The translations under genes and the position numbers were made by a program. Source: Membranipora membranacea (Eukaryota > Bryozoa > Gymnolaemata > Cheilostomatida > Membraniporidae). From it: DNA of 64,000 nt. Location: contig OU612067.1 of assembly GCA_914767715.1 (NCBI GenBank), forward strand, positions 11,284,001 to 11,348,000, read 5' to 3'. The notes under the pieces are model-generated. The model was not told the DNA's origin, did no database searches, and saw nothing but the letters and a program-made list of their open reading frames with translations. Below, piece by piece: positions 47,801-61,600 of this stretch (position 1 is the stretch's first letter; each line of letters opens with the position of its first letter).

Positions 47801-50800
47801 TTATCAGAGATGCAACCAACAATACAATTGATTTATGTAGTTTTGATTGAGTGAAGTAAATTGGTTTCAGACATTGAAACAAATTCATACTTTTAAGATG
47901 TTGTGCTTTTGTAAACGAAAATTTCATCTCGGACGGATAGATACCTGCACAATATGTTTTTGTAGTCTTTGTAATCTCAGAAGTCGGCCCCTCTAGATTT
48001 CGGGCCCTTAGTTTGCAGGATACACTGGTGAATGGAGAGAATCCACAAATTTGCTTATTGTCAGGTACCTCTATCCATCCTTGTGAGTTACAATTATACT
48101 GTGGAAAAGTAATGAGGCAAATGCCCATAATAAATACACCAAATATTTCCGCCTATGACCATAGGTGAAGAAAGTACAGAAACATAAACTACTTTAGAGC
48201 GCTTTGATAGGAATAAATTCAATTGAAAGGACAATTCTTAATCTCAATTATGCTGTCATCCAACATTGATACTTTAGGCCATAACAAGCAAGTGCTTTCT
48301 TACTAAATTTACCGCTTGCCTAATATAAAAAAAATCCAATTGAGTCTGATTTGAGTTTATAATAAATCACACAAGAACAATTGCTACTACCTGATAAGTA
48401 ACATGGCCAGATGGTGAATTGAGATGATCTGGAGGGCTCCATGACAGCAATACACAGTTTGAAGATGACGATCTCAACGTGAAGTCCGTGGGTGCTGACT
48501 GTGGAGCTTTAAAAAATAAATATTAAATTTTTGTTATTGCACATGCTCCTTGTTACAGGTTATATTCAGTTACCATACTAATCGTTGATCTGGTTATCAC
48601 TTTGAAAGCTACCTCTGTGTTTAATGTACTGATGACCAGTCATCAGTAATATTGATAGAGGTTTTCATTGATTGTTTAGATATGAGGACAAAGGTCAAGT
48701 GTGACCATCCTTTCTCAAAAGTTTTCTGTATACAAATACATCATAGATGTGAGGATAAATAGGAGAAAAATATTTATAAAACCATGTTGCAAAAAAGTTG
48801 TTTCCACTAACTTACGAAGATTCGCTGTTCTGAAGTTCCTCTCCTTAGCCGCAGAACTCAGACCTTTGTTGTTGTAGACCTTGACACGGAACAAGATTTG
48901 CTCATATCTATCTGTGTAGAATTCATATTGTTTAGTTTGCCAGGCAGTCCATGTTGAATAACCACCACCGAGTATTTCGTAAGGATCAGTGTTTCGGATA
49001 GACTCACATTTTGAATTGGATGGGTCCTAGAAGATATAAAAACCATGCTGGTTGATGTTTGTTGATTTGTATCTATGACAAGGAAGAAAAAGTTAGTGAT
49101 ATGCCCGTCGCGAGAATCACAATATTAGATTCACATACAAAAATGTATATTGATCAGTAACAAAGTTTTACATGGAAACTTTGATAGTATAGTATACAAT
49201 GATTATCCCTAACCTGCCAGGTAAGAGTATATTTCCATTTTAGTCTTCCCTCATTCGTCACTGGTGCGGCTGATTTGTTATATAAAATATTTCTTACTTC
49301 ATCTGGATCTGTGTACAGTATAAAGATTGAGTTGTTATCATAAAATGACGACACATTTTTGAAATTGTAGAAGTTTCTAATTTTGAACATACCTTTGATC
49401 GTGCATATGCTGACTTAGATCTGTTTGTCTTTTTAACCCAGAAGTGTGTGCCATGCAATGCTGGCTGTCTGGCATCATATGAATTAATGAATCTTAGCAA
49501 AGCTAGATGTGTCAGAGTTGGTTATTACCCTCTTACTTTGACACTTTGTATGTTCTGAGGCTGATGCGATCTGACTGTATTTGTTGATGTTGACGTTATG
49601 AGCTCTTATCTGACATGTCACATCCTCATAAGCTGAGTATCCACACTTTCTCTTGTTTTGAGGAACAGTTTGCCAGCTACCCATTTGGGTACATTTGTAC
49701 TAAAATTGAAGACGTCAAATTGTCAGTTGCACAATCTTTGATTTTACAAAATCAGAAGTTCAAAGCATTTGGATCCCAGTTAGACAACACTGTTTAACAA
49801 AACTCATATTACACACATACCTGGTATATTACAGTTTGAGATGATGGGGCATTCCGGTATTGAACAGGTGAGTAAGACATCTCCACACAATCATATGATT
49901 GGGATGTTAGAGCTACATCACAGGGTGCAATCTGTGGAGCTACAATTAAAAAAAAGTAAAAATATCTTCAGATTATTTTGACGATGGCTTTAAGTCATTA
50001 GCTTCTTTGCCCCTCCTTATGACATCGAAACTACGATGTGTTAATAACTAAAATGAGCATTAAATATGACTACTTGGAGAAAACCATTATAGGGAACCGC
50101 CACATGATTTAAAATCACTGAAATGAAATGAAAGTTTAGAATAGCACGTATGCAAGTTTATTTTTCACCAAAGCTGAGATGAGATATGAACTATTGGATA
50201 TTTAATGAGCACCAAGAACTAAGAAAGCGAGCACATCAATGCAACAAGGTAGCAATTACCGAGCACAGCCATCAATGACAACTGTTTTATCATATGGTTC
50301 CTGCAGCCAGTTAACATTCAAACAACTGAAAAATGGTGCAGTGATACGGTCATGCAGTCAGGGACCAGTGTGGCGACCATCCCATTTATCTAGTTTTGAA
50401 CTAGTACAAGCCCATAAAGTTATCATATATATTATAACTCTGTCTTTGGAACTATAAGACCCCACAGAGCACATGCCAGCTCTCCAGGAAGACATTGTTG
50501 TCTCGGATTACATTCCAGAGGCTATTTTCAGTGGTAAGCAGTGACCATTACCCTCTGCAATTGGTGGTTATCTTAAAGGTTGGAACACTTATTTGAGTGA
50601 GAGCAAGTTACTATTGCTTCTAGTCAATCAACTTGGTGAATATTGATGAGAAACTCACGTAATCCAGTGCTTGTTGTAATAGTCTTGGTTGTTGAACTTG
50701 ACAGATCATCGTTCCTGTTCCGTGACCAGACTGTTATTGTGGCTTGCTCATACCCATCAGCTTCGTATAGGTAAAAACTGTTTCCATGAGTAGCTATTAA

Positions 50801-53800
50801 TGTACCATCTACATTTAGTCCGTAGGGTTTAGTTGTGTGTAGACATTCTTCTCTATAGCTCACCGGTAACTGTAAATCAAGATGTCTTTTATCAAATGAA
50901 TAATATTTTGAGGGATTGCACACTGTACCAAGTGGTTTGCTATACGTATCCTGTGGTTACCTTTATTTTTATCACTGTTTTTAGCCACACTACTTGCAAG
51001 TGTCCCTTTAGAATCTACGCCATATACTATTTCTATTTTAAGATATACTGTTGTTTCATTGTAGTAATATGTATCAATTATAAGTTTGCACTCTCATTGA
51101 GCTCATATTGGTATATTTTGAGAATTTTGGAAAATACTGGTATATTATAACCTTGGTTCCCAAAGGTTGGCGGCTTATCTCATCTTATGTTCAATGTCCT
51201 CTATAACAGCATGTTGTTTGAAAAAGGATGAAAAAGCAATTCAATAATCAATGACTATCCACACACATAATCAGTTATAGCTAGGCGGCTGGTTATGAAC
51301 AATTTTTATATTGAGAATAACACAAAAACTTCTACTAGACTACAATGTGGTCTGTGGGTAACCTGGGCAGCTCAAACTGTTGGCATTTATCAAAAGCTCT
51401 CAACTCAATCATTCAAATCTTACTCTCCAAGTTATGTTGTAACGCCATCTCTGTCGTCCCGCATCTTCAACCTGGCGAGGTGTCCCGAACAAAATATTTT
51501 CCGGCTTCTTATTGAAATTGTCTGCAAAAAAAGGTCAAAACAGTGTCATTTAATCATTCAAAAAATGTATCCGATTTTGTTAAAACTAATGATGATATGG
51601 ATATTTAATTGAAAAATGTTTCAATGTGTGGCAAAAATTCAATATTAAAAAAAAACTGCTGCAAGTCTTGGAAATGAGTGCTCATAGAAATCGTCATAAA
51701 TATAAATGAGATAAATACATAGACTTAATAATACCCCTAGACAGGACACTATATGGAGCATTACCATTGAGGCACTGGGGCATTTAATTAAGGGCGACAG
51801 AATGATATTGAAAGGTGTAGTAGCATTGGTTTTATCATTGACTTGCAGCTGATATACCAGGTTTTTTGTTGATAGCTCCATCAATTTTGAATGGATTTTA
51901 GGTTTGAAAATTACAATATATTGAGCAAATTGTTGTAAATGTAAAGTGTGATATGAATTTAAGGCAATTTTTAAGAATAAATGACATCAATTTGATGACA
52001 AGATACTGCTGATTGTAAAGCAATTTTCAAACTCATAATATGATAGAAATTGATTGAGTTATGAACAAAAAATTGGATTATGGACAGTAAATCAATGATA
52101 ACAACAATGCTGCTACACCTTCCATTGTCGTTACGCCACCCAAAATTAAGCACCTCAATTCAGCTGTATATAGTGTCCTTTCTACGTTATTTATCAAGTC
52201 TATGGATAATTACATATTCGAATTGTCAGCAAATGTGCAGAATATTTGCAGATTTTTTTGGCTCATATTTTAAAGAATAATGGACCATTCTGAAAGCTAG
52301 GTCAAAATCGATTATTTTTTTGATGTAAAGAATTCAATGTGTTAATATGTTACCTGACCAGCAGCAGTTGTTTTAGAACAATCACCTTGGCACATATTTA
52401 TCAAAATGCATGGGTTACTAACTTGTGCACAATGTATATCCAGATGCTGTAATTTCGTCTGTTGAGTGCTTTACTCTGACAGAACATGTGTAATGTCTAC
52501 TTGATTCTAGTCCTGTCACCCCCGCCTCTATATATCCATTAGAACTCCGCTCTTCTGTCCAACTACTACCACCGCAGTTGTACTGTAAATAACATCTAAC
52601 ATGTAAAACACTCTTATCTATTTAGTATGAAATAATAAAATTCATGAATGCCATTCATCATATTGGTCTTCAAATTCAAAAGATATTTGTCACATTTCCT
52701 ATATGGAGAATATCAATATGACCTGACCATCAGACTCTATATAAATTTGTACACTTTAGCATACTTAATAACAATTTTGTTGATAGGCAAATGAACAGCA
52801 ACCAACCCGTTGCCTGTACGCATACACAAAAGCTAGTAGTTGCAAAATATAGTTGAATATAATTCAAACAAGGATACATTTGACCCTATGATATGTAATC
52901 AAGTTGAGACTCATTAATATCTCGCTGAGTTTAAAAGCCACACAGTCTCTGAAACAAAATTGTTCATACAAAATTTATTATTGCCTACTCGCTTCTTCGT
53001 TATTAATTATTATGCTGCTTTCAGTGTCAAGATACCAATGAGAATTATTCCTATAACTCATTTGTACAATTGTCTTCTAAATGTTATCAATCTCACCTCA
53101 TACACAATGGTGTATACTGATGATAAAAGTGGTCTTTGCCATCTCAAATCTACAGAGCTACCACTGACATTGTTCACTGTCAAGCCTCGTGGTACCAAAT
53201 CAGCTGAACAATGAACAAATAGGGATAATTAATTCATCATTCACTACACCAAAACATTGACCTATCAATTCACATAACAGGCCATGAATCTCGGTAAAGA
53301 CAGGAATGATGGTCGCTGAGTAGTGTAACAGTTAGACAGTGTTCTTTTTAGAACTCCCTAAAACTGGTGGTTTGGGCTAGGGCAAGTTCAAAGATCAGGA
53401 TTTATGAATAATTCTGAAATTAAAGGTTTTATAGCAGGACCTTTAAAGGGACAGGCATAATTATTGTACTCATACTTCTTCTGACAGGGTTTCCCACATA
53501 TTTTATAATACTGCATGGTTTTGGTATGATATCTCATACTTACAAAATCCATGTACCTCCACTTCACCCAACAAAATACCATCTGAATCGCCGACATATT
53601 GTATCCGGACATACTGAACATATCTCACAAACTGAAGGTTGTACTGCTTGATACGTTGGTTTGAATTATAATTAATTTGAATCTCCTCATCGGCTTCATC
53701 CTCATTCTTGAAAACAACGATGCTCAGTCCAGGTAGATTGTTAGTAAAACCTGTTTGAATCAAAGTATTGAGTTGAGCGTTGTAAATAAGGATGAAATTG

Positions 53801-56800
53801 TTTGCAAAGAATTTATTCTGTTCTCGCCAATGCTGAGTGAACAAATGATGGTGAACCTGTGCACAACTATTTCTCATTTGAACACCTTATGATAGAATTA
53901 TACTAAAAATAGCTGCAATCCCTGTAATCAGCAGATATTTTGCTTGACGTAGCCAGGCCATTGGCCTGCAATACATCACATATATTGTATAGAATTCATG
54001 CGAAATAAAATTTTTTAGTAAAATTGCCTTTCCAAACTTTGAGAGAGACCGCATGTGGCTGAACTCTCATACAGCTGTTGTGGACTGAGAAATTACTGAA
54101 CACTTTAGCTCTGGTTTCAAATCCTATTCAGGGAGCATCCTGTTTATTCTGAACATGTTTGAAAACAGTCAATACCAATTTGGTATCCTGTGTTTCACCA
54201 GTACAAAGATAAGTGGAAAAATACACCCTGGGCATTGTAAAATTTTGTAAATGGTTCAATCCTACTATTTTCAGTTGGATATAAATTTATAACTTATACG
54301 AGTTTGTAATCAGGAATTTTCTCACCTGAGACACCGACTATAGTCACATATGCAACAAAGTATTTCTGTCCCAGATTGACCTGCCAGTATCCAGTTATTG
54401 GGTTGCTGAGAAAACAACCTGAGCAGGTATTGTCACTGAAAGTGGCAGTTCTGTTTCCATCAACTAGATTGTCCTTGTCACCTGATTTCCGATATGTTTG
54501 ATTTCCAGAATTACGCATTGCTGTTGTTTCTTTGTGGATTGCAACATTTTTTTGTGCTCTCACTAAAATAATGAAAGGCGAAGTTTTACTTCGAAAATGA
54601 AATGTAAAGATCAATCTTGAAATATTTATAGGTTTCAAACATATAAAATGTTTAAAAAAATAAGCTGAACCCCTGATGCCTTTCCCTCACACTGTCTTGT
54701 TGGTAATCAATCTTTTTATATAGACTGACATGGAACAAATATCTTTCTTCTGCTTTAATACTGGTTGTTGGACAACTCCACCATCAACGATTTAGTAATA
54801 TGTCATTAACAGAACAAAAGTGATATAATAAGAATACACTTTCTGCAGTTAACAATTTTAAAACCAGTGGACAAATCTCTGAATTGAAACGAATAATGCA
54901 ATGTTGCAACCCTCATTGAAGTTATATTGTCACCCGAATCAGCGGAAATATTTATTCTGTAACAAATGGTTCCCAGTATCTCAAACTTACTTGATTGTTT
55001 TTTTTTGTCTTTGAGAAAGACCCGGACGAAGTAATACACACCAACATGGGTTCATGTCTCAGGGACATGCAGAACTAAGGGCAAACGGGTATAATTTGAT
55101 TGTTTGTAGCCACACAGTAACGCCTTAGCAATGGATGTGGTTTGGACTGGGCAATCGAGATGTTTGGTTTCTGTTATAAGGAGCTTGCGCAAGCAAAAAT
55201 CCCTGAATGTAACTACTTACTTAGTGTCACACATCAAACATCAATGATAACTGTGTCTATCAACAACAGCTTAAACTAACCACTCCCATCATAAAGTCCT
55301 AATACGCTTCAATTCACTTTTACCAACAACGAACTTGCTTGTTGGAGGACAAACACACTTGTTAGCCAATGTACAGGCAATTACTATCGCTAAAACCACA
55401 GCCTGTTGTGAGTCACCCCCCCCCCGTTTTGTTATCATTTTAATATACTGGTGTTGATTTATATGTTTGGCTGCAGATCGACTATCAGACTGCATCTCTG
55501 TAACTCAGATTGTAAGTGCCACCCATCAGAAAAAAACCAAAGACCTGGTTGTCAAAACCTATTATTCTGAAACATATTCCTTTGTTGAACCAATTCTTTG
55601 TAGTTATGAAAATATAACTCCGAAAGAGGGCAGCTCAGTATAGTTATCCTCTGACGAAAGCACGCAAACTCAGTTTATCAGTCAGTCTACATGACTTAAT
55701 GAAGCTAAATTTATGAACAACAAAACAACCATTACCTTGCTATCATTAAGTTTCAATGATAAAATTAAACATTATCGTTAATATTGTCCAACAAAATGAC
55801 ATTGCAAGTGCTGGGTGCAGGAAGGCAGTGATTCCATAAACTACCTCTTAGAACAGGCCTTTTATCTTAGTAAGATAAACATAGTCTAGCAGAGAGGGGG
55901 ATGTCATACTTTCTGACAGAAACTTCCCCCATAGAGGGAGGGGCAGGCTCACATTGATAACCCTTTACCTTTAGAACTTACTCTGTAATTTGTTTTGGTT
56001 TCTGCCACAACTCATTGTATTTAAAATAAATGCACTAAAATGGTAAAATAAAATAAGGCTGATCAGATTAGACCAGAACTAGTGAGTTGACCATTCAAAT
56101 GACAGGACAACGAAGGCTGCAGTCCTCAGGACTAGCCCGTAGACACAGTCTACTAGGCAAGAAGCGAACCACACCCTCACAGCGAGTATGCCAATATCTG
56201 TATTCTATCACCAGTTTGATGCTATCCCTAATATTATTTTTTGGCATTATTGTGCGACTCAAGAACAATCAAACAACTACAACAAATATTAATATTTTAG
56301 GACATCTCTAAGTGAATGTGTTAGTCTTACTAGGCTGGAGTTGTAGCTTCTCTCTTGTCTTGGTCTTACTGCAATTTGTTTGTGGAGGAGTTGAATATTT
56401 CATGTTTGTTTGCACATACTAGTTCTAAGATTGGGTTGGACACCTATGAAATTGCTGCGAAGTTCTATCGGATTAGTATTGCATTGTCATACATTATCAG
56501 AAACAGACAAATTGCTCTGGAAATTTTGATCAATTAACGCACCGTAATTTAGGCTAAGTGAATCTTGTACTATAAAATCCACGCTGGGGAAAGGTGTCAA
56601 GGACATGCCTTTTCTACTAGACACCAGTTAATCAATCAAATTTAAGACCAATATATAGATCTTGCCGCGACAACTTAAATAAGCCAAACATCTTTATATA
56701 TGGATGTAATGACCTGATAAAACATCAGCAGACGTAAAATATTACAATGTTTGAGCCTCACAAAAACCTGCTGCAGAGAGAACATTGCCGGACCTTCTCA

Positions 56801-57324
56801 GGCACCTGATGTTTAGAAAGATATTGGTGAGGCGTGGCAGCCACACTGACAGGCTATGCAAATGTGTATATTCAATTTCTATTAGCAAAGTCACCACAGT
56901 GATTGGCGAGTGCCACCAAAGCCTTCAACAATATTGCTATCATCTGCCAAGAAATTTATCACGCAATAATTCCACCAGTAGTCTTATCTCATGTTTTAGC
57001 AAGGCCCCGATAGGTCTGAAGTAAATACACCCGAAGGGTTGGAGATGGGACAATAGATGAAGTTTTCTTCCTCGTCCCAACGTGAGAACACTCTTAGTGA
57101 CATGCCCTATTTAGGGATATGGGGGTAAAGTCACAAGCGCTGATAAACATAATCAAAAGACATACAACTTGATCACCTGAAGGTAAGTAGAAGGGTGTCA
57201 TTTTATTCGGGTGGTAATGAAGGGTGCCATACTACTATGTTAACTTACCTGAATTTTGAAGAGTGACCAGTGCTGCTATGAGTATTGCTAGACTTGCTAA
57301 CCATTCCATGTTGTTTAGTCTCAT
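39867..57324 (-). CDS. Receptor: F5/8C, ten fibronectin III, sushi, TM, tyrosine-motif tail
   Basis: Twenty-five exons join without a phase conflict (4,119 bp, about 1,372 residues): 57249-57324, 54326-54562, 53544-53885, 53097-53203, 52423-52582, 51424-51521, 50659-50869, 49821-49939, 49537-49699, 49214-49308, 48816-49026, 48391-48506, 47945-48098, 46900-46991, 46276-46474, 45348-45457, 45008-45176, 44326-44417, 43874-44081, 43342-43451, 42915-43089, 42505-42605, 41925-42120, 40897-41100, 39867-40240. Exon 1 is a signal peptide; exons 2-3 a fucolectin-type F5/8C domain (NLVDGNRTATFSDN, GYWQVNLGQ); exons 4-23 ten FN3 domains, each split by a phase-0 intron; exon 24 a sushi domain (CKAPPEI to NTLVCKE); exon 25 a TM helix (ILVGVLVPVLVIVGIILLVI) and a tail of about 95 residues with PPSY, YEDI, TEYAEV (ITSM-like), YENF (Grb2-type), YEAL and YAEA. 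It looks like a surface adhesion or recognition receptor signalling through SH2 proteins. Ligand unknown. Confidence 0.85.
40313..40560 (+). repeat. AAAAT/GAAAT low-complexity tract
   Basis: Imperfect pentamer repeats (AAAAT, GAAAT, AAACT) lying in the intron between the TM exon and the sushi exon of the receptor. Confidence 0.95.
41586..41612 (+). repeat. (TATC)n microsatellite
   Basis: Six to seven TATC units in a receptor intron. Confidence 0.95.
41796..41841 (+). repeat. (TA)n microsatellite
   Basis: TA dinucleotide run with one interruption (GTATAT), in a receptor intron. Confidence 0.95.
47160..47820 (-). mobile_element. LINE 3' fragment inserted in a receptor intron
   Basis: A 209-residue minus-strand open frame starts within the reverse-transcriptase region: LDLLLNPSKTQEMLF (L-x-x-N-x-x-KT block), VKYLGVLFDNKLRFEDHV (the YLG motif), then ILTYCLPILFTSIY and a C-terminal basic region. 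This is the usual end of a jockey/CR1-like ORF2. It lies between receptor exons 47945-48098 and 46900-46991, in the same orientation as the gene. The frame is still open, so the insertion is fairly young, but the catalytic domain is absent (5' truncation). The right flank holds GGTTGGTTGGTTGG near 47028. Confidence 0.88.
56093..56311 (+). CDS. Possible small single-pass membrane protein
   Basis: Plus-strand open frame with ATGs at 56087 and 56099. A basic N-terminal region (RRLQSSGLARRHSLLGKKRT) is followed by one hydrophobic segment (YSITSLMLSLILFFGIIV) and a short polar end with a sequon. The profile fits a small type II membrane protein or a first exon, but there is no splice support and no family match. 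It lies opposite the first intron of the receptor. Confidence 0.25.
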   Translation: MQMTGQRRLQSSGLARRHSLLGKKRTTPSQRVCQYLYSITSLMLSLILFFGIIVRLKNNQTTTTNINILGHL

Positions 57325-58612
57325 GAGGTTTCTACTTCATCTCTGATGACTTAGAGTGAGTGTGCTAGAGATAATAATGATATTAGTCACTGTATCTTTT
57401 CCACTGTGGGTCAGTGTTATCAGTCTTAGTTCAATTTAAAAATGTTATCACTCCGAGTTCTGTTCAGCGTCTACTGTGATGTTTGTATATCAGTAACTTC
57501 CTCGTTGCCTGACATTAACACACAAATGAAGTACTGCACTGATATCAGGGTAAACATTATGCTCTATCACTACAGATTTAGTCTGCGACGCACAAGGTTT
57601 TGTTTGTAAGAGTTATCTTCCCAAACTGCTATAGAATTCATTCCATTGACTGTTAGGATAAATAGAGCTGTACCAATAATATAGGATAGCAGTAGCAAAT
57701 GCAAACAATCAACAATCTCATTGTTAACATGTGCCATTGTAAAATATTATCTTTTTCACCCAGCTTGACAAGGTATCCATGTTGCCTCAATGGCAATGAA
57801 TCGGGACCACTCAAGATCGATGGTGGAGACTCATGACTCCCCGAAGAAAGGTGGTGGATGACCATTAATTAGTCTGTACAGTTATGATATTTTATTGGTG
57901 TAACATCATAAATGTATGTTTTGAGGTAAAAGGAATCTAAAAACAGGGTAAGAACTTTGTATAAAGAGGCAAAAGTGCTGTTAACAGGTTCTAAAGTTAA
58001 AAAATGATAAAATGCTTCCCACCCACCCACTTAAGGACCACCTACACCTATTTTTGGTTTGTCTAGAGCTTTATTTCATTAAGGCAGTGTTATCATGAGA
58101 TGAACATTGCTCCGTTATCGGCATTACCAGATGCATTCATGTTTTCCTCTGTCTTGAGTTTGGGTTCCCATATGCCAGTACTATTGGTTTGGTGGTACTG
58201 TGAGGCCATTTTAGTGGGAATCACATAGACAAACTTTGTCTATGGAATCATTTCATATATCAAGAGATCAGCTCTCCTGTTTATTCGAGTTGTCATGTAA
58301 GTGTTTAAAAGCAGAAAAGGAAAGAATTGCTGCCATACATTAGAGGTTTTTCATAACTTTTTCATAATTGCAGTGGCTGCTTTCACAGCCAGGGCCACAT
58401 TCTAGACAATTTCTAGAATCAGGCTGAGGCCCTGAAAGGGCCTTAGCGCTGGCACATAAGAAACACTGGATACAAACTGGTTAGAACTCATATGCAGAGA
58501 GGGAACAACTCCAAATGCAAGCAAGTTGGCTCATGCTTGATATAATCAGTCTGCAGTTTTTAGTGTGAAATATTATATACCCCACAATATTTTGTTTTCT
58601 TTAGCTGTATAG
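57325..58612. promoter_or_regulatory. Divergent intergenic region between receptor and tyrosine-rich gene
   Basis: Lies between the receptor start (minus) and the first recognised plus-strand exon at 58613, so it should contain the receptor promoter and perhaps earlier exons of the plus-strand gene. No clear TATA or other element was assigned. Confidence 0.35.
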
Positions 58613-61600
58613 AAATGTCTGATTACGCTGAGTACATCGAGGTGTGTGAGATGGAGTGTGCTGATCAGTCGGAGGAATATTCCAATTATGCCACACTAGA
58701 AGGATGCGAGACTGACTATGCATCATATTCATCAATATGTTATGATGGTGGTCAAGGTATGTTCAATGCAGCTGAAGTCTTTTGCCCTCTAGATTTATTG
58801 ATTAATATATTTTAGAAGTACGCATAATATGACTCATTTCTCCATATCATTCACACAACCACATTTTTTAATAATTATGGGGTGAGGTAAGGGCGATGGT
58901 AAAAAGTCCCTATAACTTATCTTTTATTGAATGAAACATATATTACCGTATTTTATAGAATACCTTAGTCTGATTGCAATGTTGTGTCCTACAATTGTCA
59001 AATGACTTTGGAAGCCTTCTCAGCACTAAAGTTGTAAATTATATGCATAGATACAATGATCTGATTACTCTACACCCTTCCCTATACTCTTTGAGACCAA
59101 TATAATTCTGATTTCCTAGCCTGTTTGACAAACTTTGTTGGACAGTGGAAAAAAGCTTGTGAAATCTTGCTTTCAATCTATTGAGAATAGAGTCACGCCC
59201 TCACAAAATTGAGAACAAATTATCTAAATATAGGGAATGACATATGGGGAAGAGTAGAAAAATAACAATTGTGGATAGTTCCCGTCCCAATACCTCAACA
59301 CAGCTAATCACGCTACAGTTTACCATGTCTTTATGAGACCCACTCAGTTGCTTATTATGGTGCCTTAGCTCTGTTTAATCAGTATTTCCTTGTTGCAGTT
59401 GAATGTAAGCATCTTTCATGTATTTCTTTTGAAGGCATGGTATATGAAATGGAGCCTAATATACAGACATCATCTGATAATGCTTATGCTACTGAAGGTT
59501 AGTCATACTTTCTTATTTTTATGAGTGGCTAGGGAGACCGATTAGTAACAATTGGTTGTTCTTCATCAAGTAATGGCATTATATATATGGTATCTTGAAT
59601 AATTGAATGACAAAGCGACAAAATGTTGTCTTGCAATTCAGGCTGACGGTTTTGTCGATTTCAGTTTCGCCCTCTCAAAGCTCACAGTTCTCAGTAGTTA
59701 TTTTCTTGTTTGGGAGGGAGGTAGCCTCTCTTGACAAGTTTCTTTCGGTGTGGAGGATGGAGGATCGTCCCCTCTTATGATCGGGTAAATATCTTCTTGA
59801 TCACACTGATCACTTTGTATAGGAAAAGACATCTCCCTTCTCATATACAAAGTGATCAGTATGATCAAGAAGTTATTTGACTGATCAGGAGAGGGGACAA
59901 TCCTTGATCAAAACAGCTCGACACTGAGCAAGCAGGAATTGACAAGCTTTCCCCCCCCCCCCCACACCGAACAAAGCTTGTCAAGACAGACTAGGAGGGA
60001 GATAACACGCCACTATATCAATGAGATATTCCAGTTTCTTTTCTTAAGTCCCAATCTAGGTCTATTCTAAAGATTTATGGGACTTTCCTTCTACCTACCT
60101 AATCCATCACAATATTGCTTCAAAACAGATAACTGACTTGTTATTTTAGTTTCCAATAAACTCTACTGGTAGCCACTGGAAATATATTCAATCGTGAGCA
60201 GACATAATAAATTGCTTGTGCTTGGTGTTTTTCTTACCTCAATGATTCACAAGAAAACTTTGGCCCATCTAGGCGAGGCCAACTCATACGCAATTTCTTG
60301 GTGGACCCACAATATGCTACAAATTAGGAGCTGGAAGTATATACAGTCACTGGAAACAGCATGGGCAGGGCAAGATTTGATAAGTGGAAATTCCTTTGGA
60401 GTAAAAAAGAATAAGCCCTGCACAAACAATCACTCGCATAGTAGTAATACATTACCTCATTAGATAGAGTCTGGAGGTGGACATGAATAAAAGAGTATTT
60501 GGGATAAGTTGAAAATAGGGATGTGAGAAGCTAGTTTGAATGGTTTGTGTTTAGTGAAACCAACAACATGGGGCCAATGTAAACACATGAGGTACTAAAT
60601 ATGAAGCATGATCAATGACAAGCCAACTACAAATTGCAAGGTTAAACGCGTATAACACTTCTGCATTGATACAAGCTAATCCATATTGTATACATTTGGG
60701 AAATTGGGTTCTTTGGGTGTAAAAATCACAATATATTTATACAAAGGTAAACCAAACCGTTCCAACGGCATGGCTAACTGTCTTTTATTGGGCTGTATGT
60801 TCTGTAAAATAGCATTATACCACTATATACTGTGCTTGAAGTTGTAAAATACATACCAGTGATGTAATGATTTAGTGATCTTTGATACTTTTGTGCAACA
60901 GTAGTGCTCATATTCCCAGGTATTGGTAAGTACTAAAAGAAAAAATAATTGAGTTGTGCTCTTGAGTCTAAGATTGAAATATTAGGACCAGAAAGATATT
61001 GCAGGCTGCAATTGAAAAATTTATATGACAAAAAATTCATTTGTAGGTACACACTGGAGTGGTGCAGCGTGTTCGGAAGCAGGTGCTCAAGGTTCTTGGT
61101 CTAGTGCCAGTTTTTGTGACTATGAGCAGTATGTTTCTCTGAAAATGGTTAGGCATGGAGGTGGCATGATATCCAAGGGACTTGTAAGGATTATGTACAA
61201 TCAAGACATGAATTTCAGCATTATGTACATGTCAAGCAGATCTTAACATGGATAATGTTAAAATCGGCACAGGCCTACTGTAACAGTGTTCTCATATTGG
61301 TAATATTAATGCATATGCGCTCAAGCTTCAGTATAAGTAGCTTAGATCTGAGTAGCTTAGGATGGTTTCAATGAGACGTATCCAGGTATTGTACTAAGCA
61401 AGTATCTCATGACTTCATATCTGTGAGAAATGCAAGCGCATAGTGAAGACAGCTTCGGCCTGAAATCCCCTTATCTTTGCGTAAGGTCAGCAAAAGTTGG
61501 CTTATATTGTAGAGTTAAATTGGCATAACAGGCTGAATGTCACTATTTGGCTAATTATTTGTAGAAGATCACTTTTTACTAAATGACATGGGACACTGGT

